Assembly: GCF_026625745.1 (NCBI RefSeq)
Contig: NZ_CP113061.1
Span: forward strand, 2,381,501 to 2,445,500
Direction: 5' to 3'
Origin: Asticcacaulis sp. SL142
GTDB taxonomy: Bacteria; Pseudomonadota; Alphaproteobacteria; Caulobacterales; Caulobacteraceae
Length of the DNA stretch: 64,000 nt
Part shown: positions 38,058 to 47,031 of the stretch, piece after piece
Layout: every line of letters begins with the position of its first letter
Position numbering within the stretch: position 1 is the stretch's first letter
Made by a program: the position numbers and the translations under genes
The notes under the pieces: model-generated
The model's input: the letters and a program-made list of their open reading frames with translations, nothing else
What the model was told of the DNA's origin: nothing
The model's database searches: none

Positions 38058-38410
38058 GTTCCTGAAGTGACATGTCCAAATCCACAGACATCCATCCCCG
38101 CCCTTATCACCGAATCATTTGAACGAGTTTGGCCGCTGATTCGCCAAAACTGATTCAAAAAACCGCCCCTATCCTCAGACCTTCGATACATCAGGAACGT
38201 CTATCGGCACATCGGGAACACATCCCCGGTACTTCGGGAACACCTGCCTTGATACATCAGGAACAAAAACCCGGTACATCAGGAACCGGACGTTTTACGA
38301 AATCCTTGGTTTTCAAGGCTTTTTACATACCCGCACGGCTCTTAACTTATCTAACTCTATCTATAACCCCTCTAACGAGGTGTTTGATTTATTAGATATT
38401 TTTTGAAGTC
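38058..38410. other. Putative iteron-type replication origin
   Basis: The stretch 37839-38537 has no credible gene and instead shows the parts of a plasmid origin. One inverted iteron (GTTCCTGAAGTG, 38058-38069) is followed by three GANTC methylation sites within 45 bases (38112, 38138, 38152) and then five direct iterons (38187-38286). After these comes an AT-rich stretch (about 38335-38410) with repeated TATCTA motifs that could be the unwinding element. RepA-type initiators such as that encoded at 55588 bind such iterons. It is 17 kb from repA in this window. Function as an origin is inferred. Confidence 0.6.
38187..38286 (+). repeat. Five direct iteron-like repeats at 21-23 bp spacing
   Basis: The 12-mer TACATCAGGAAC or a close variant starts at 38187, 38208 (CACATCGGGAAC), 38230 (TACTTCGGGAAC), 38253 and 38275. 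Three copies are identical. The steps are 21, 22, 23 and 22 bases, about two turns of DNA, so all face the same side of the helix, as expected of initiator-binding iterons. Confidence 0.75.
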
Positions 38411-38537
38411 AAAATGACCCCTATGAGTGGAGCGCGCGGGCTTATTAACTAAGGGTTTACCATTGTAAAATTCGTGTTACCTTATCTGGGCCTGAGGGGA
38501 TCAGGGCAGGGGCCGGGCGTGAAACCCCGGAAGGGAT

Positions 38538-40541
38538 GTGACATTACACAGGGGCAAGAGATTACTCGATAGCATTATGAAGCCGGCCTTATGGGTTCTC
38601 CGGTTATTCAAAGGCTTGCCTCTGGTGCGGATAATTCTGGCCAGTCTCGTTTTCACCTTAGGGGCCCTTCTGGTCTCTAAGCTCAATATTTTGGGTTTGG
38701 ATTCCGAGTCCAAGCGCAAAAGCGAAGAGATTTACCAGCGTCTGCTGGCGAACCAGTATCAACCTGACAAAGAGGGGGCACCAGTTAGTGTGGTTTATCT
38801 CGACGATGCCTATGCCAACAGCATGTATGACTATGGCTCGATCCGGTACTGGCCGCCTTCATATACGGATTATGCCAATATTCTGACCCAGCTAACGACT
38901 GGCCTTCATACGGATAAAGCCGGCAAGAGCCACGATATTAAACCGAAGGCGGTATTTTTAGATTTCATCTTCACGGGCAGTCTGGTTGAACTAGACAGAG
39001 AAAAGGCCGGTTGCGAGCCCTTAGAAGGCATGAATTATGAAGCCATCCATTGCGGTCAGTTCAGGTTATTAGAAGCCATTGAGGAGGCCACCAACTATAG
39101 CGCGTGGGGATCGCTACCTGAATGTCAGATGTCACCCGTTAACAAAATTGAATGTATAACTGATGCTGGGGGAATACCGGTCATTCTAGGCCGGGTCACG
39201 CCGGAGATCACCAACCGCTGGACGCCTTTCCAAAGTCAACTGGCCTTACGCAGTGTCATGTCGACGGTTACGGTTAATCCCCGTGAATACCCAACGCTTA
39301 GGTGGGAGGGCGAGCATAGCGAGCGCGGTGTCGCTCATTATGATCTCTCACCCGCCAGTGCTTTGTTCGCTGCTCATTGTCTGTCCAGAGGGACCAGCCC
39401 GGACGAAAAATGCGCCGCACTGGTAAACAGACTGGAACTGCCGGACCCGGCTCCTGATCTCAGTTTTAAGTCTGAGGACATCAAAGAATTTACGCCGGAG
39501 CATATCCCTTGGCCTGCGGCGTTCTATAACTCGCAAAGCGTTGTGTGGGGCGCGGGGTTGAAACCCTTCGCAAAAACTGCTGAACCCGCAGACGACGGTA
39601 TAGCTTTGCAGCATATTATCAATCGGGCCTCTCGGGTTACACCAGTCTGTGCGGAGAGACATTTGTGGAGACAGATCGATACGGCTCTGAGGAACCACTC
39701 TGAGACTACGGAAACGGCGTGTCTGCATAGCTTAAATGCTCCATATCACGATGTGGCCGGGGTTTTGCCCAGCGAGTTAGTTCACAAGCTGCTACACAAC
39801 CGCCTGGTTCTAGTTGGCATTAAGGATGTTGCTGGCGCCGACTGGATACTAAGTCCCGTACACGGAAATGTACCAGGTGTGTTCCTGCACGCCATGGCCC
39901 TGGATAACCTTATCAAATGGGGACCTGGTTACCGTCAGATTAGCGGCGGTGTTTTCGACAAAAGCGATTTTATTGAAACGGGCCTTTTGTGGGCATTGCT
40001 TATTCTAGGTACGGTTGGGCTGTGTTTTCACAAAAGGCAAAATCTGAACAAAAACGACAGCGAGATTGCGACCGAAAGCATCAATGTCACTACGGTTGAG
40101 GCTCACGCTGAATATGTTTCCGCGGCAGGGGTGGAGCGTGAAAGCATAACCTTGATAAAGGTGCGGGTTGAAAAAATAAGTTGGTGGCTGCGGTTTATAG
40201 AATTTATCCAACGCACCAACATAATTTTATACCTGACTATGTTTCTGTTTAGCGTTTCATTGCTGTGGCTGGCACTATTTTGTGCTCAGAATATAGGTGC
40301 TCCGGAGCCGATCAACTGGTTAGGTGTTTATCAGACCTCTATCGGCTTTGGCATATTCCAGATGCGAAAAGAGATTGCCGCGTCTGTGTCGGACGGCCTG
40401 AAGAGCATATCTCAATTAAAGCCTTTGATCCTGCATCTGGAAGGGGTGCAGCGTTGGTTCAATCTGGACTCAATTACTGAGAAATTCGCCAAGATCGAAG
40501 CGGCTAAATTGAAGCCGACCCAGACTTTGGATGACCGTTAA
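38538..40541 (+). CDS. CHASE2-domain membrane sensor without a catalytic output domain
   Basis: This 667-residue protein has an N-terminal membrane helix (about 28-47) and a large extracytoplasmic domain of the CHASE2 type. Diagnostic are VSVVYLDDAY near 83-92, KAVFLDFIF near 138, and the closing segment NRLVLVGIKDVAGAD followed by NVPGVFLHAMALDNLI. Three C-terminal membrane helices follow (about 480-500, 560-585, 592-610) with a cytoplasmic stretch between. CHASE2 usually feeds a kinase, cyclase or protease domain; here none is attached. The GTG at 38538 is taken as start; the ATG at 38577 is an alternative. It is followed by a secreted protein and an M48 peptidase gene. Confidence 0.8.
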   Translation: MTLHRGKRLLDSIMKPALWVLRLFKGLPLVRIILASLVFTLGALLVSKLNILGLDSESKRKSEEIYQRLLANQYQPDKEGAPVSVVYLDDAYANSMYDYGSIRYWPPSYTDYANILTQLTTGLHTDKAGKSHDIKPKAVFLDFIFTGSLVELDREKAGCEPLEGMNYEAIHCGQFRLLEAIEEATNYSAWGSLPECQMSPVNKIECITDAGGIPVILGRVTPEITNRWTPFQSQLALRSVMSTVTVNPREYPTLRWEGEHSERGVAHYDLSPASALFAAHCLSRGTSPDEKCAALVNRLELPDPAPDLSFKSEDIKEFTPEHIPWPAAFYNSQSVVWGAGLKPFAKTAEPADDGIALQHIINRASRVTPVCAERHLWRQIDTALRNHSETTETACLHSLNAPYHDVAGVLPSELVHKLLHNRLVLVGIKDVAGADWILSPVHGNVPGVFLHAMALDNLIKWGPGYRQISGGVFDKSDFIETGLLWALLILGTVGLCFHKRQNLNKNDSEIATESINVTTVEAHAEYVSAAGVERESITLIKVRVEKISWWLRFIEFIQRTNIILYLTMFLFSVSLLWLALFCAQNIGAPEPINWLGVYQTSIGFGIFQMRKEIAASVSDGLKSISQLKPLILHLEGVQRWFNLDSITEKFAKIEAAKLKPTQTLDDR

Positions 40542-40581
40542 TTTCCCGATCAAGCATAAACCGATTCAAGCCTAGGAGATC

Positions 40582-41010
40582 ATGATGAAACAGTGTCTTA
40601 TTGTGTGTCTGAGTGCTTTAGTTCTGGCATCTACATTAGCGACTTCGGCAACGGCTGAGGATTTTATTACCGGATGGAGGGTCGCGAAGATCAAGCTTTT
40701 CGATAAGGAGGGCAAATTCATAGATAATGTGGATATTAAAGAGGATTTAAAGCTGCAAAAGGATAAGCGCAGGCTGCCACATCTGCAAGCCCAGGTCGTT
40801 GATCGGGCTGAACCTGCGCTGCTCGGTATAAAGAATAATGACGACAAGACCATCTACGTCATGCAGGCGCAGGTAATGTGGACCGGCAGTGTCTGCCCTA
40901 CGGGTTATGTTACGGCAGCGGTAGCGTCCGGTCAGCAAAACGCCGGTCACAATGCCGGCAGTTCCTCTGGCTCAGGCGGATGTAAGCCATCGACCGGAGG
41001 GCCCAGATGA
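40582..41010 (+). CDS. Small secreted/periplasmic protein of unknown function
   Basis: This 142-residue protein has a clear signal peptide (MMKQCLIVCLSALVLAS, cleavage likely after ATA near residue 24). A mature domain of about 80 residues follows. The tail (GHNAGSSSGSGGCKPSTGG) is glycine- and serine-rich. AGGAG lies just upstream of the ATG pair. I recognise no family. Its stop overlaps the start of the M48 peptidase gene by 4 bases (ATGA), so the two are translated together and may work together in the periplasm. Confidence 0.75.
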   Translation: MMKQCLIVCLSALVLASTLATSATAEDFITGWRVAKIKLFDKEGKFIDNVDIKEDLKLQKDKRRLPHLQAQVVDRAEPALLGIKNNDDKTIYVMQAQVMWTGSVCPTGYVTAAVASGQQNAGHNAGSSSGSGGCKPSTGGPR

Positions 41011-42830
41011 CGCACCTGGCCATTGTGAAGAGGGGGCGGGTTGGCGCCACATCCCTGATCGCTCTGATGATGATCGCGGCGTCAGGGGCCGACGCGCAAA
41101 TGACACCGGCGGCTCAAGCGGCCTATGGCTGCGGGCCGGTGCCCAAGTCACGGTTAAGCCTGCCCAGCATGGGGGGGCTGAAATACGCGGTCGATGGCAA
41201 AAAGGGCAAATTCATCTGCCAGATTGCCGCGCAGGATCTTAAGCCCGAACCGATGAGCGACCCAACCCTTAAGGCCGGTTTCAGCGCCATGAACCGGGTC
41301 GAGTATCAGGATCGCCGGCTGAACATGGTTGAGACCCGCAAATCGTTGCAGCAGATGCTGGACCGGATTTCGGCGCAATGGCCCTATCCTAAGCCGGAAG
41401 GGGTGACCATCCATATCGCGGGCACCGGGGCGTACCGGGCCGAAGCGCTGGCGGACAACAGCATTAAGGTGCATCTGGGGCTGCTGGTCGGGGCCACAAG
41501 TGAGGACGAGGTAGCGTTTATTCTGGCGCACGAATATGCTCACCTGGCGCTTAAACACCTGCGCCGCAACGGTGAGATCGCCAAGCGCAACGCCATGCTG
41601 TCCAAGCTTTCGGACGCCTATTATTTTGCGTCCAAGGTCTCAAAACAGGAATGGTCGGAGACAAGCCAGACCCTGACCATCAGCAGTCAGGATAAGATTA
41701 AGCTGGTCTCGGCCCAGCAGCGGGCCGGGGACTCTTCGGCGCAGATCCGTATGATGCTGGACGTTGCGGTATATCCTGTGGTCGCCAAGGCCAATGAGGA
41801 CGAGGCCGATGCCATAGGCTTTGATCTGGCGGCCAAGGCGGGCTACGATGCCGAAGGCGGGGCGGGTAAGGCGTTTCAGACCATAGCCGAGGTTGAGGGC
41901 CGGGAACGAAAACTGTTTGAAGCGCTGGGCGATTCCGTCGAAACCTCCCTGATGGAAGTGTCCGCCGTTCAGGCCAAGTCGCTGCAGGCCTCGGCGGCGA
42001 CGGATGCGAATTTCCTGCAAAAGATAAATCTGTCCTCGGTTTGGAACGATGTGAACCGGACTGTCCGCAAAGGGGTCACCGAAACCGTCAAAAAAGCCAT
42101 GAAAGCCCAGCACCGTGACCCGGAGGTGCGCCTGAAAGAACTGACCGAATATATCGAAGAAGCTTACGGCGGCACTGATCTGCCCAAACCGGCCGATTGG
42201 CTCACCGTCGTTAAGGGCCGCAAGGAATTTAAAGACGCCGAAACCGCCGTTTTGGCTGTCGATGAAAGCATTGCTGCCCGGCAGGCCGGTGACATCAAGG
42301 CCGCGCGACGGGCGGTTAACCGGGCCGCTTTGACGCCCTATAAAACCTCCACCATGGTGCAAAATGAACTGGCGCGGGTGCTGACGGCGGAGGGTAATCT
42401 AAAGCTGGCCAGTACCATTTTCACCGCCGCCCATAAGCTGCCGTTTCAGTCGGGCGCGGCCTATCAGGATCACGTTGATATTCTGGTGACCCTCAAATCG
42501 TGGCCGCAGGCCAAGGCGGTTGCCGATATGGGCAGTAATGCGTTTAACGATCGCAAACCCTTCCTGCCGACCTATGTTCTGGTGGGCTTTACGACCGGCC
42601 AGCAGGACGCGGCGGTGGCTGATCTGAACCTGTGCATCGATACCGAAATCCCGCAGCTCAAAATGGCCTGCGTCAATAATGCGCCGGTGCCGGGCCAGCC
42701 GGCCTTTGCCCGCTTGAGTGCCACCAATCAGGAAGCTGTCCTGCGGGCCCATGCGCGGTTAAATAATAAATCCGCCATAGAGCAGGGGGCAACGACCGTT
42801 AAGGGCTGGTTTGGCGGGTTGGGGACGTAA
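41007..42830 (+). CDS. M48-family metallopeptidase with C-terminal helical repeats
   Basis: This 607-residue protein has an N-terminal signal (ATSLIALMMIAASGADA) and a zinc protease domain. The HExxH motif reads LAHEYAHLALKH (about 172-183), and the third ligand glutamate lies in ANEDEADAIGFD (about 261-272), as in M48 peptidases. Residues 400-560 look like TPR-type helical pairs, as in BepA-like periplasmic proteases that check outer-membrane protein assembly. It is coupled to the small secreted protein and downstream of the CHASE2 gene, so a sensor-effector set is plausible. Confidence 0.9.
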   Translation: MTHLAIVKRGRVGATSLIALMMIAASGADAQMTPAAQAAYGCGPVPKSRLSLPSMGGLKYAVDGKKGKFICQIAAQDLKPEPMSDPTLKAGFSAMNRVEYQDRRLNMVETRKSLQQMLDRISAQWPYPKPEGVTIHIAGTGAYRAEALADNSIKVHLGLLVGATSEDEVAFILAHEYAHLALKHLRRNGEIAKRNAMLSKLSDAYYFASKVSKQEWSETSQTLTISSQDKIKLVSAQQRAGDSSAQIRMMLDVAVYPVVAKANEDEADAIGFDLAAKAGYDAEGGAGKAFQTIAEVEGRERKLFEALGDSVETSLMEVSAVQAKSLQASAATDANFLQKINLSSVWNDVNRTVRKGVTETVKKAMKAQHRDPEVRLKELTEYIEEAYGGTDLPKPADWLTVVKGRKEFKDAETAVLAVDESIAARQAGDIKAARRAVNRAALTPYKTSTMVQNELARVLTAEGNLKLASTIFTAAHKLPFQSGAAYQDHVDILVTLKSWPQAKAVADMGSNAFNDRKPFLPTYVLVGFTTGQQDAAVADLNLCIDTEIPQLKMACVNNAPVPGQPAFARLSATNQEAVLRAHARLNNKSAIEQGATTVKGWFGGLGT

Positions 42831-42838
42831 GCCCTAAA

Positions 42839-42935
42839 ATGTTACACCTATGCAGCATTTAAAGCGGTCAGGTGCAAATGTTACACCTGCGTAGCTTATT
42901 GTTAATGGGGACGCCCTATGATACACCTGCGTATC
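42839..42935. repeat. Three direct 18-bp operator-like repeats upstream of hipB
   Basis: Copies start at 42839 (ATGTTACACCTATGCAGC), 42878 (ATGTTACACCTGCGTAGC) and 42918 (ATGATACACCTGCGTATC), 39 and 40 bases apart, near four helical turns. The third copy contains GATAC-N6-GTATC, a dyad like HipB operators. The last copy ends 12 bases before the preferred hipB ATG. Confidence 0.65.
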
Positions 42936-42947
42936 ACGGAGCAGGGC

Positions 42948-43205
42948 ATGGCGTTGACAACCGCAGAACAGAGACTGGCGCAGGCGTTTGGTAAGGCCAT
43001 CAAGGCCCGACGTAAGGCGCTGGGCTATACGCAGGATGATCTGGCCGGTCTGATCGGCGTTAACCGGCGGTTCATCAGCGAGCTGGAACGCGGTAAGGGC
43101 ACCAGCTATCTGGCGCCCGCCTTAGCGGCGGCGGAAGCCCTCGGCATGCGGATTGATACTCTGTTTGCACCGGCCGGGGCGTCGTCCGCCCTGCCGCCCT
43201 TGTGA
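42948..43205 (+). CDS. hipB: HipB-type antitoxin, XRE helix-turn-helix
   Basis: This 85-residue protein is mostly a single HTH domain (KARRKALGYTQDDLAGLIGV, then NRRFISELERGKGTSY). It would bind HipA and repress the operon. The frame opens at 42918, but those codons are the third operator repeat. The ATG at 42948 has GGAG six bases before it and is preferred. Its stop overlaps the hipA start (GTGA), the usual coupled arrangement. Confidence 0.85.
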   Translation: MALTTAEQRLAQAFGKAIKARRKALGYTQDDLAGLIGVNRRFISELERGKGTSYLAPALAAAEALGMRIDTLFAPAGASSALPPL

Positions 43206-44458
43206 GCCGACCCGCCATGAAACTGTTTTATGAGCGCTATCTTGTGGGCGAGATCATTACCGGTGAGGCCGCGCCGGGGTTTAGCTATGCGCGCGACTGG
43301 CTGGCACAGCCGGGGGCGTTTCCCATCTCAACGACTTTGCCGCTGCGGGCTGAACCCTATCCATGGGAAGTGGTCGCGCCGTGGTTGATCAATCTGCTGC
43401 CGGAAGACAGCGACGCCCTGCGGATGATGGCCCGGCTTTTGGATGTGCCGTATACGGACATTCTGGGGCTGCTGGCCCGCATCGGGCGCGACACGTCGGG
43501 GGCGATCTCCTTTGGCGAGCGGGGGGCGACGGGCGGCGAGGCGCGCGCAATTGGCTCAGAGGCCGACCTTGAGCGCGTCATTAATGAACTGCCGCAAAAG
43601 CCGTTTCTGGCCGGTGAGGACGGGGTGTCGATGTCGCTGGCCGGCGTGCAGACCAAGCTGGCCGTACGGCTAACGGGTGAGGGGGCGGTGGCCATTCCCC
43701 TCAATGGCGCGGCGTCCAGCCATATCCTGAAACCCGACAGCCCGCGCCTGCCCGGCGGGGTGCATAATGAGGCCCTGTGTCTGACCCTGGCTGGGATGGT
43801 GGGCTTGCGCGCCCCCAAGGTCACGACCGGTCGGGCGGGTGCGCGGACTTATCTGCTGGTCGAACGCTATGACCGCCTGACGCAAGGCGACCATCTGCGC
43901 CGTCTGCATCAGGAGGATTTCTGTCAGGCTCTGGGCCTGCCGCCCTCGGCCAAGTATCAGCACGACCATACAACTGACACGAAAGGCAGTTTTGCGGCCA
44001 TGATGGACCGCCTGCGCGCCATCGGCGGCGGGGCCGATGTGCTGCGGCTATGGGACATGCTGGTGTTCAATGTGCTGTGCTGCAATACCGATGCGCACCT
44101 GAAAAACTATTCGGTGCTGATCCGCGCTGAGGGGGTGGAACTGGCCCCCATCTATGATGTGATGTGCGCGAAAGTCTTTGACGGGATTACTGAAAATCTG
44201 GCGCTCGATGTCGGGGGCAAACGGCGCGGCGACTATATCGAGGGCCACCACTGGGCGCGGGAAGCCGATACCTGCGGCCTGTCGTCAAAGCTGGCCCTTG
44301 AGCGGGTGCGGGTTCTGGCCGGGGCGGTCACCGATCAGTTACCGGCGGCCATCGCGGCCGTCGAAGCCCTGCCCGCTGGGGGTCATAGGGGGCTGAACCG
44401 GGTCGTTGAGGCGATCACGCGCCGGTGCAGCCTGATTGTGCGCGCACTGGAAAGATAG
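43202..44458 (+). CDS. hipA: HipA-type serine/threonine kinase toxin
   Basis: This 418-residue protein has a HipA N-terminal beta domain (residues 1-110) and a kinase fold. The ATP region includes LAGVQTKLAVR, the catalytic loop reads NTDAHLKNYSVL (D near 297), and the metal-binding Asp lies in APIYDVMC. In E. coli HipA phosphorylates glutamyl-tRNA synthetase and stops growth; the target here is unknown. All kinase motifs look intact. Start is GTG at 43202, or the ATG at 43217. A nuclease-family gene follows after 9 bases. Confidence 0.9.
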   Translation: MSRPAMKLFYERYLVGEIITGEAAPGFSYARDWLAQPGAFPISTTLPLRAEPYPWEVVAPWLINLLPEDSDALRMMARLLDVPYTDILGLLARIGRDTSGAISFGERGATGGEARAIGSEADLERVINELPQKPFLAGEDGVSMSLAGVQTKLAVRLTGEGAVAIPLNGAASSHILKPDSPRLPGGVHNEALCLTLAGMVGLRAPKVTTGRAGARTYLLVERYDRLTQGDHLRRLHQEDFCQALGLPPSAKYQHDHTTDTKGSFAAMMDRLRAIGGGADVLRLWDMLVFNVLCCNTDAHLKNYSVLIRAEGVELAPIYDVMCAKVFDGITENLALDVGGKRRGDYIEGHHWAREADTCGLSSKLALERVRVLAGAVTDQLPAAIAAVEALPAGGHRGLNRVVEAITRRCSLIVRALER

Positions 44459-44467
44459 GGGAGGGCC

Positions 44468-45772
44468 ATGGATACCGAACTGACCACTGAAGATCTTGAG
44501 GCCCTATTCGTCAACAATGGCGATCTGGAACGGCTGGGGGCCTATCTCAACCGCTTCAATCCGATCCGGGTCATGAAGATGGAGGGGATGGAAATCCGCC
44601 ATTCGTCGATCTTAAGCTGGCTGATGGATCCGCGCGAAACCCACGGTCTGGGCGACCGGTTCCTGAAAGCGTTCTTAAGTGAAGCTTTGCGCGGGCAGGG
44701 CGGGTCACCTTCCGCGCTTGATATTGTGCAGGCCGATCTGCGCGATGTCGAAATCCGGCGCGAATGGCAGCATATCGATATCTTCGTTTTCTCGCCCCTG
44801 AAAAAGTGGGCCTTTGTGATCGAGAACAAATATTACAGCCGTCAGCACAAAGGCCAGCTTTCCAAATATGCCGAAAAGGTCATGGCGATTTATCCCGGCA
44901 TGACCGTGCGCGGCATTTTCCTGACCCTGTGGGACGAGGAGCCGCACGATCCGGCCTATGCGCCGATTAATTACGAAGCGGTGGCGGGCCTGTTGTCGCC
45001 CCTGATCGCCCAGGCGGGCCAGACCCTAGGCGCGGAAGTGACCACCTTCCTGCGCCACTATATCGAAATCATTGAGGAAGAAACCGGCATGAGCCAGCAA
45101 CAGAACGACGCGGAACAACTGGCGCGCGACCTTTATCGCCAGCACAAAAAGGTGCTGGATTTTATCATGGATCACGGGGCGGGTACCGATTTCAACTTTG
45201 CCGCCGAAGCCCTGTGCGGCGAAAACCGTCACGCGGGTGACCGGTTTAGTGTGGGATCGAACGCCTATGTCTATTCGGGCATCAACCATTATCAATGGAG
45301 TTTCCTGCCGGAAACCTGGGTCAATGCGTTGGGTGGCTGGGAGACTGAATGGCCGGGCTGTGAAAAATGGTGGGCGGGTCTACCGCTGATCTGCCGGTTT
45401 GAACTAGTGGAAGCTAAAGATATGAAGGGGAAGCTAAGGCTTATTGCCGAGGTTGGCCCAATGTCTGATCAAAACTCCCGAAATAATCTCATTGAGACAA
45501 TCAAGAGCGTGACAGAAAACAAAGAGTTTAAAAGCATTGGTTTTGGAGTTAAGGCAACAGATACAGGAACAAAATATTCGAGATTTTTTAAGAAAAACTC
45601 TGAAGAAATCGACAACACTCAGGACGCCAAGGAAATCTCTGACAAGATGACCAAACTCCTGACCCGGTTCGAGCCTAACTTTGATGCAGTATCGCAGGCT
45701 TTACCCAAGTCTGGTGCTTACAGGATTGCCGCGAGCTACAGAACAGCAAGCCTGGAAAACGATAAATTCTGA
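44468..45772 (+). CDS. PD-(D/E)XK nuclease-superfamily protein
   Basis: This 434-residue protein has the N-terminal segment IRHSSILSWLMDP and a nuclease core where D104 (QHIDIFVF) and E119-N-K121 (FVIENKYYS) supply the D..ExK residues. This matches a PD-(D/E)XK family common in defence islands (PF14281-like). The C-terminal third (from about 45420) is notably A+T-rich, unlike the first part. It starts 9 bases after hipA with GGGGAGGGCC before the ATG, so a three-gene hipB-hipA-nuclease operon is likely. Restriction-like activity is inferred, not shown. Confidence 0.8.
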   Translation: MDTELTTEDLEALFVNNGDLERLGAYLNRFNPIRVMKMEGMEIRHSSILSWLMDPRETHGLGDRFLKAFLSEALRGQGGSPSALDIVQADLRDVEIRREWQHIDIFVFSPLKKWAFVIENKYYSRQHKGQLSKYAEKVMAIYPGMTVRGIFLTLWDEEPHDPAYAPINYEAVAGLLSPLIAQAGQTLGAEVTTFLRHYIEIIEEETGMSQQQNDAEQLARDLYRQHKKVLDFIMDHGAGTDFNFAAEALCGENRHAGDRFSVGSNAYVYSGINHYQWSFLPETWVNALGGWETEWPGCEKWWAGLPLICRFELVEAKDMKGKLRLIAEVGPMSDQNSRNNLIETIKSVTENKEFKSIGFGVKATDTGTKYSRFFKKNSEEIDNTQDAKEISDKMTKLLTRFEPNFDAVSQALPKSGAYRIAASYRTASLENDKF

Positions 45773-45861
45773 CATTAGGCCGACGCTTATGTCAGAAACT
45801 CACTAAAATTTGAAATAATGGATAGAATTGTCTGCGGATCTGACATAAGAATTTTCTTATT
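45768..45861. repeat. Inverted and direct TCTGACATAAG repeats upstream of the first fic gene
   Basis: TCTGACATTAG (45768-45778), CTTATGTCAGA (inverted, 45786-45796) and TCTGACATAAG (45839-45849) are copies of one 11-mer. ATAAGAA TT TTCTTAT (45846-45861) is a further palindrome overlapping the last copy. They fill the promoter gap before the gene at 45886 and look like operator sites. Confidence 0.6.
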
Positions 45862-45885
45862 GTAGAAACTGGGTGGTTTTTTGAT

Positions 45886-47022
45886 ATGTACTTACGTGAC
45901 TATCATGCCGGAAATCTTGAACCCCAATTGGAATATAAAAGCTTCCGGCCAACCCTGATCCACCATGATTGGGTTATTGATGATCCGCAAGTGTTGCAGC
46001 TTTTGGGGCAGGCCGACCGGGCGCTGGGGGAGTTGAATGCCTTTGCCCAACTCATTCCTGACATCGATTTCTTTATCCGCATGTATGTGGCCAAGGAAGC
46101 CACTCAGTCCAGCCGGATTGAGGGTACCCAGACCAGTATCGAAGATGCCTTTATGGATGCTGATGATCTGTCACCCGAAGCGCGCGATGACTGGAGCGAG
46201 GTGCAAAACTATATCCGGGCGATTACATTTGCTATAAACCGGCTTGAGCACCTGCCCTTATCCAATCGTTTGCTGCGTGAAACCCATGCCATACTGCTGG
46301 AAGGGGTGCGCGGTGAAACCAAGCGTCCTGGCGAGTTTCGCATCAGCCAAAACTGGATCGGTGTCAGCTTGAAAAACGCGGTCTTCGTCCCGCCGCATCA
46401 TGATCATGTGGCTGATTTGATGAGCGATCTGGAAAAATTTCTGCATGATGAGCAGGTGATTGTGCCGCCACTTATCCGGATTGCCATAGCCCATTATCAG
46501 TTTGAGACTGTCCACCCGTTTTTAGATGGTAACGGACGGTTGGGCCGGTTGATGATTTCACTTTATCTGGCTTCCGAGAAACTGCTGATTAAGCCTGCCC
46601 TTTATTTATCGGATTATTTTGAGCGCAATAAAACCGCCTACGTTGATCACCTGATGGGTGTGCGACAAGGCCACCATATGCGTGATTGGCTGATCTTTTT
46701 CCTGCATGGCGTTGAAGAAACGGCGCGGGCGTCGGCGGGCGTATTCAAGGCCATACTGGCGCTGAAGGAACGCCTTGAGCGCGAAGTTTTGCCGCGCTTT
46801 AGCCATAGGCGGCAGGAAAATGTACATAGTCTTGTGCGTCATTTGTATGCCCGGCCGGTCATTGATGTGAAAATGGCAGCAGGGATTTTAGGGACAACCC
46901 ACAATACAGCCGCATCTCTGATCAGCGACCTTGTCCAGCAAAATGTCCTGACGGAAATCACGGGCCAAAGGCGAAACCGCCTGTTTGTCTTTTACGATTA
47001 TATCGCCCTGTTCAGAAGATAG
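45886..47022 (+). CDS. Fic-domain AMP-transferase-type protein with C-terminal winged helix
   Basis: This 378-residue protein has the Fic motif HPFLDGNGRLGR (H near 210), needed to transfer AMP or another nucleotide moiety to target hydroxyls. An inhibitory motif SSRIEG (75-80) lies N-terminal, so it belongs to class II, in which the protein restrains itself. The C-terminal 70 residues (VIDVKMAAGILGTTHNTAAS) look like a winged helix. The operator-like repeats just upstream suggest self-repression. It converges on the YhaN-like gene. Confidence 0.88.
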   Translation: MYLRDYHAGNLEPQLEYKSFRPTLIHHDWVIDDPQVLQLLGQADRALGELNAFAQLIPDIDFFIRMYVAKEATQSSRIEGTQTSIEDAFMDADDLSPEARDDWSEVQNYIRAITFAINRLEHLPLSNRLLRETHAILLEGVRGETKRPGEFRISQNWIGVSLKNAVFVPPHHDHVADLMSDLEKFLHDEQVIVPPLIRIAIAHYQFETVHPFLDGNGRLGRLMISLYLASEKLLIKPALYLSDYFERNKTAYVDHLMGVRQGHHMRDWLIFFLHGVEETARASAGVFKAILALKERLEREVLPRFSHRRQENVHSLVRHLYARPVIDVKMAAGILGTTHNTAASLISDLVQQNVLTEITGQRRNRLFVFYDYIALFRR

Positions 47023-47031
47023 TGTTGGGTT

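Noticed and set aside
38187-38286. CRISPR array
   Set aside because: Repeats are 12 bases with about 10-base gaps, far shorter than CRISPR repeats and spacers, and no cas genes are present.
38129-38395. 88-codon plus-strand frame across the iterons
   Set aside because: Its repeated peptide (HQE..PGTSGT) is only the translation of the DNA repeats; there is no ribosome site.
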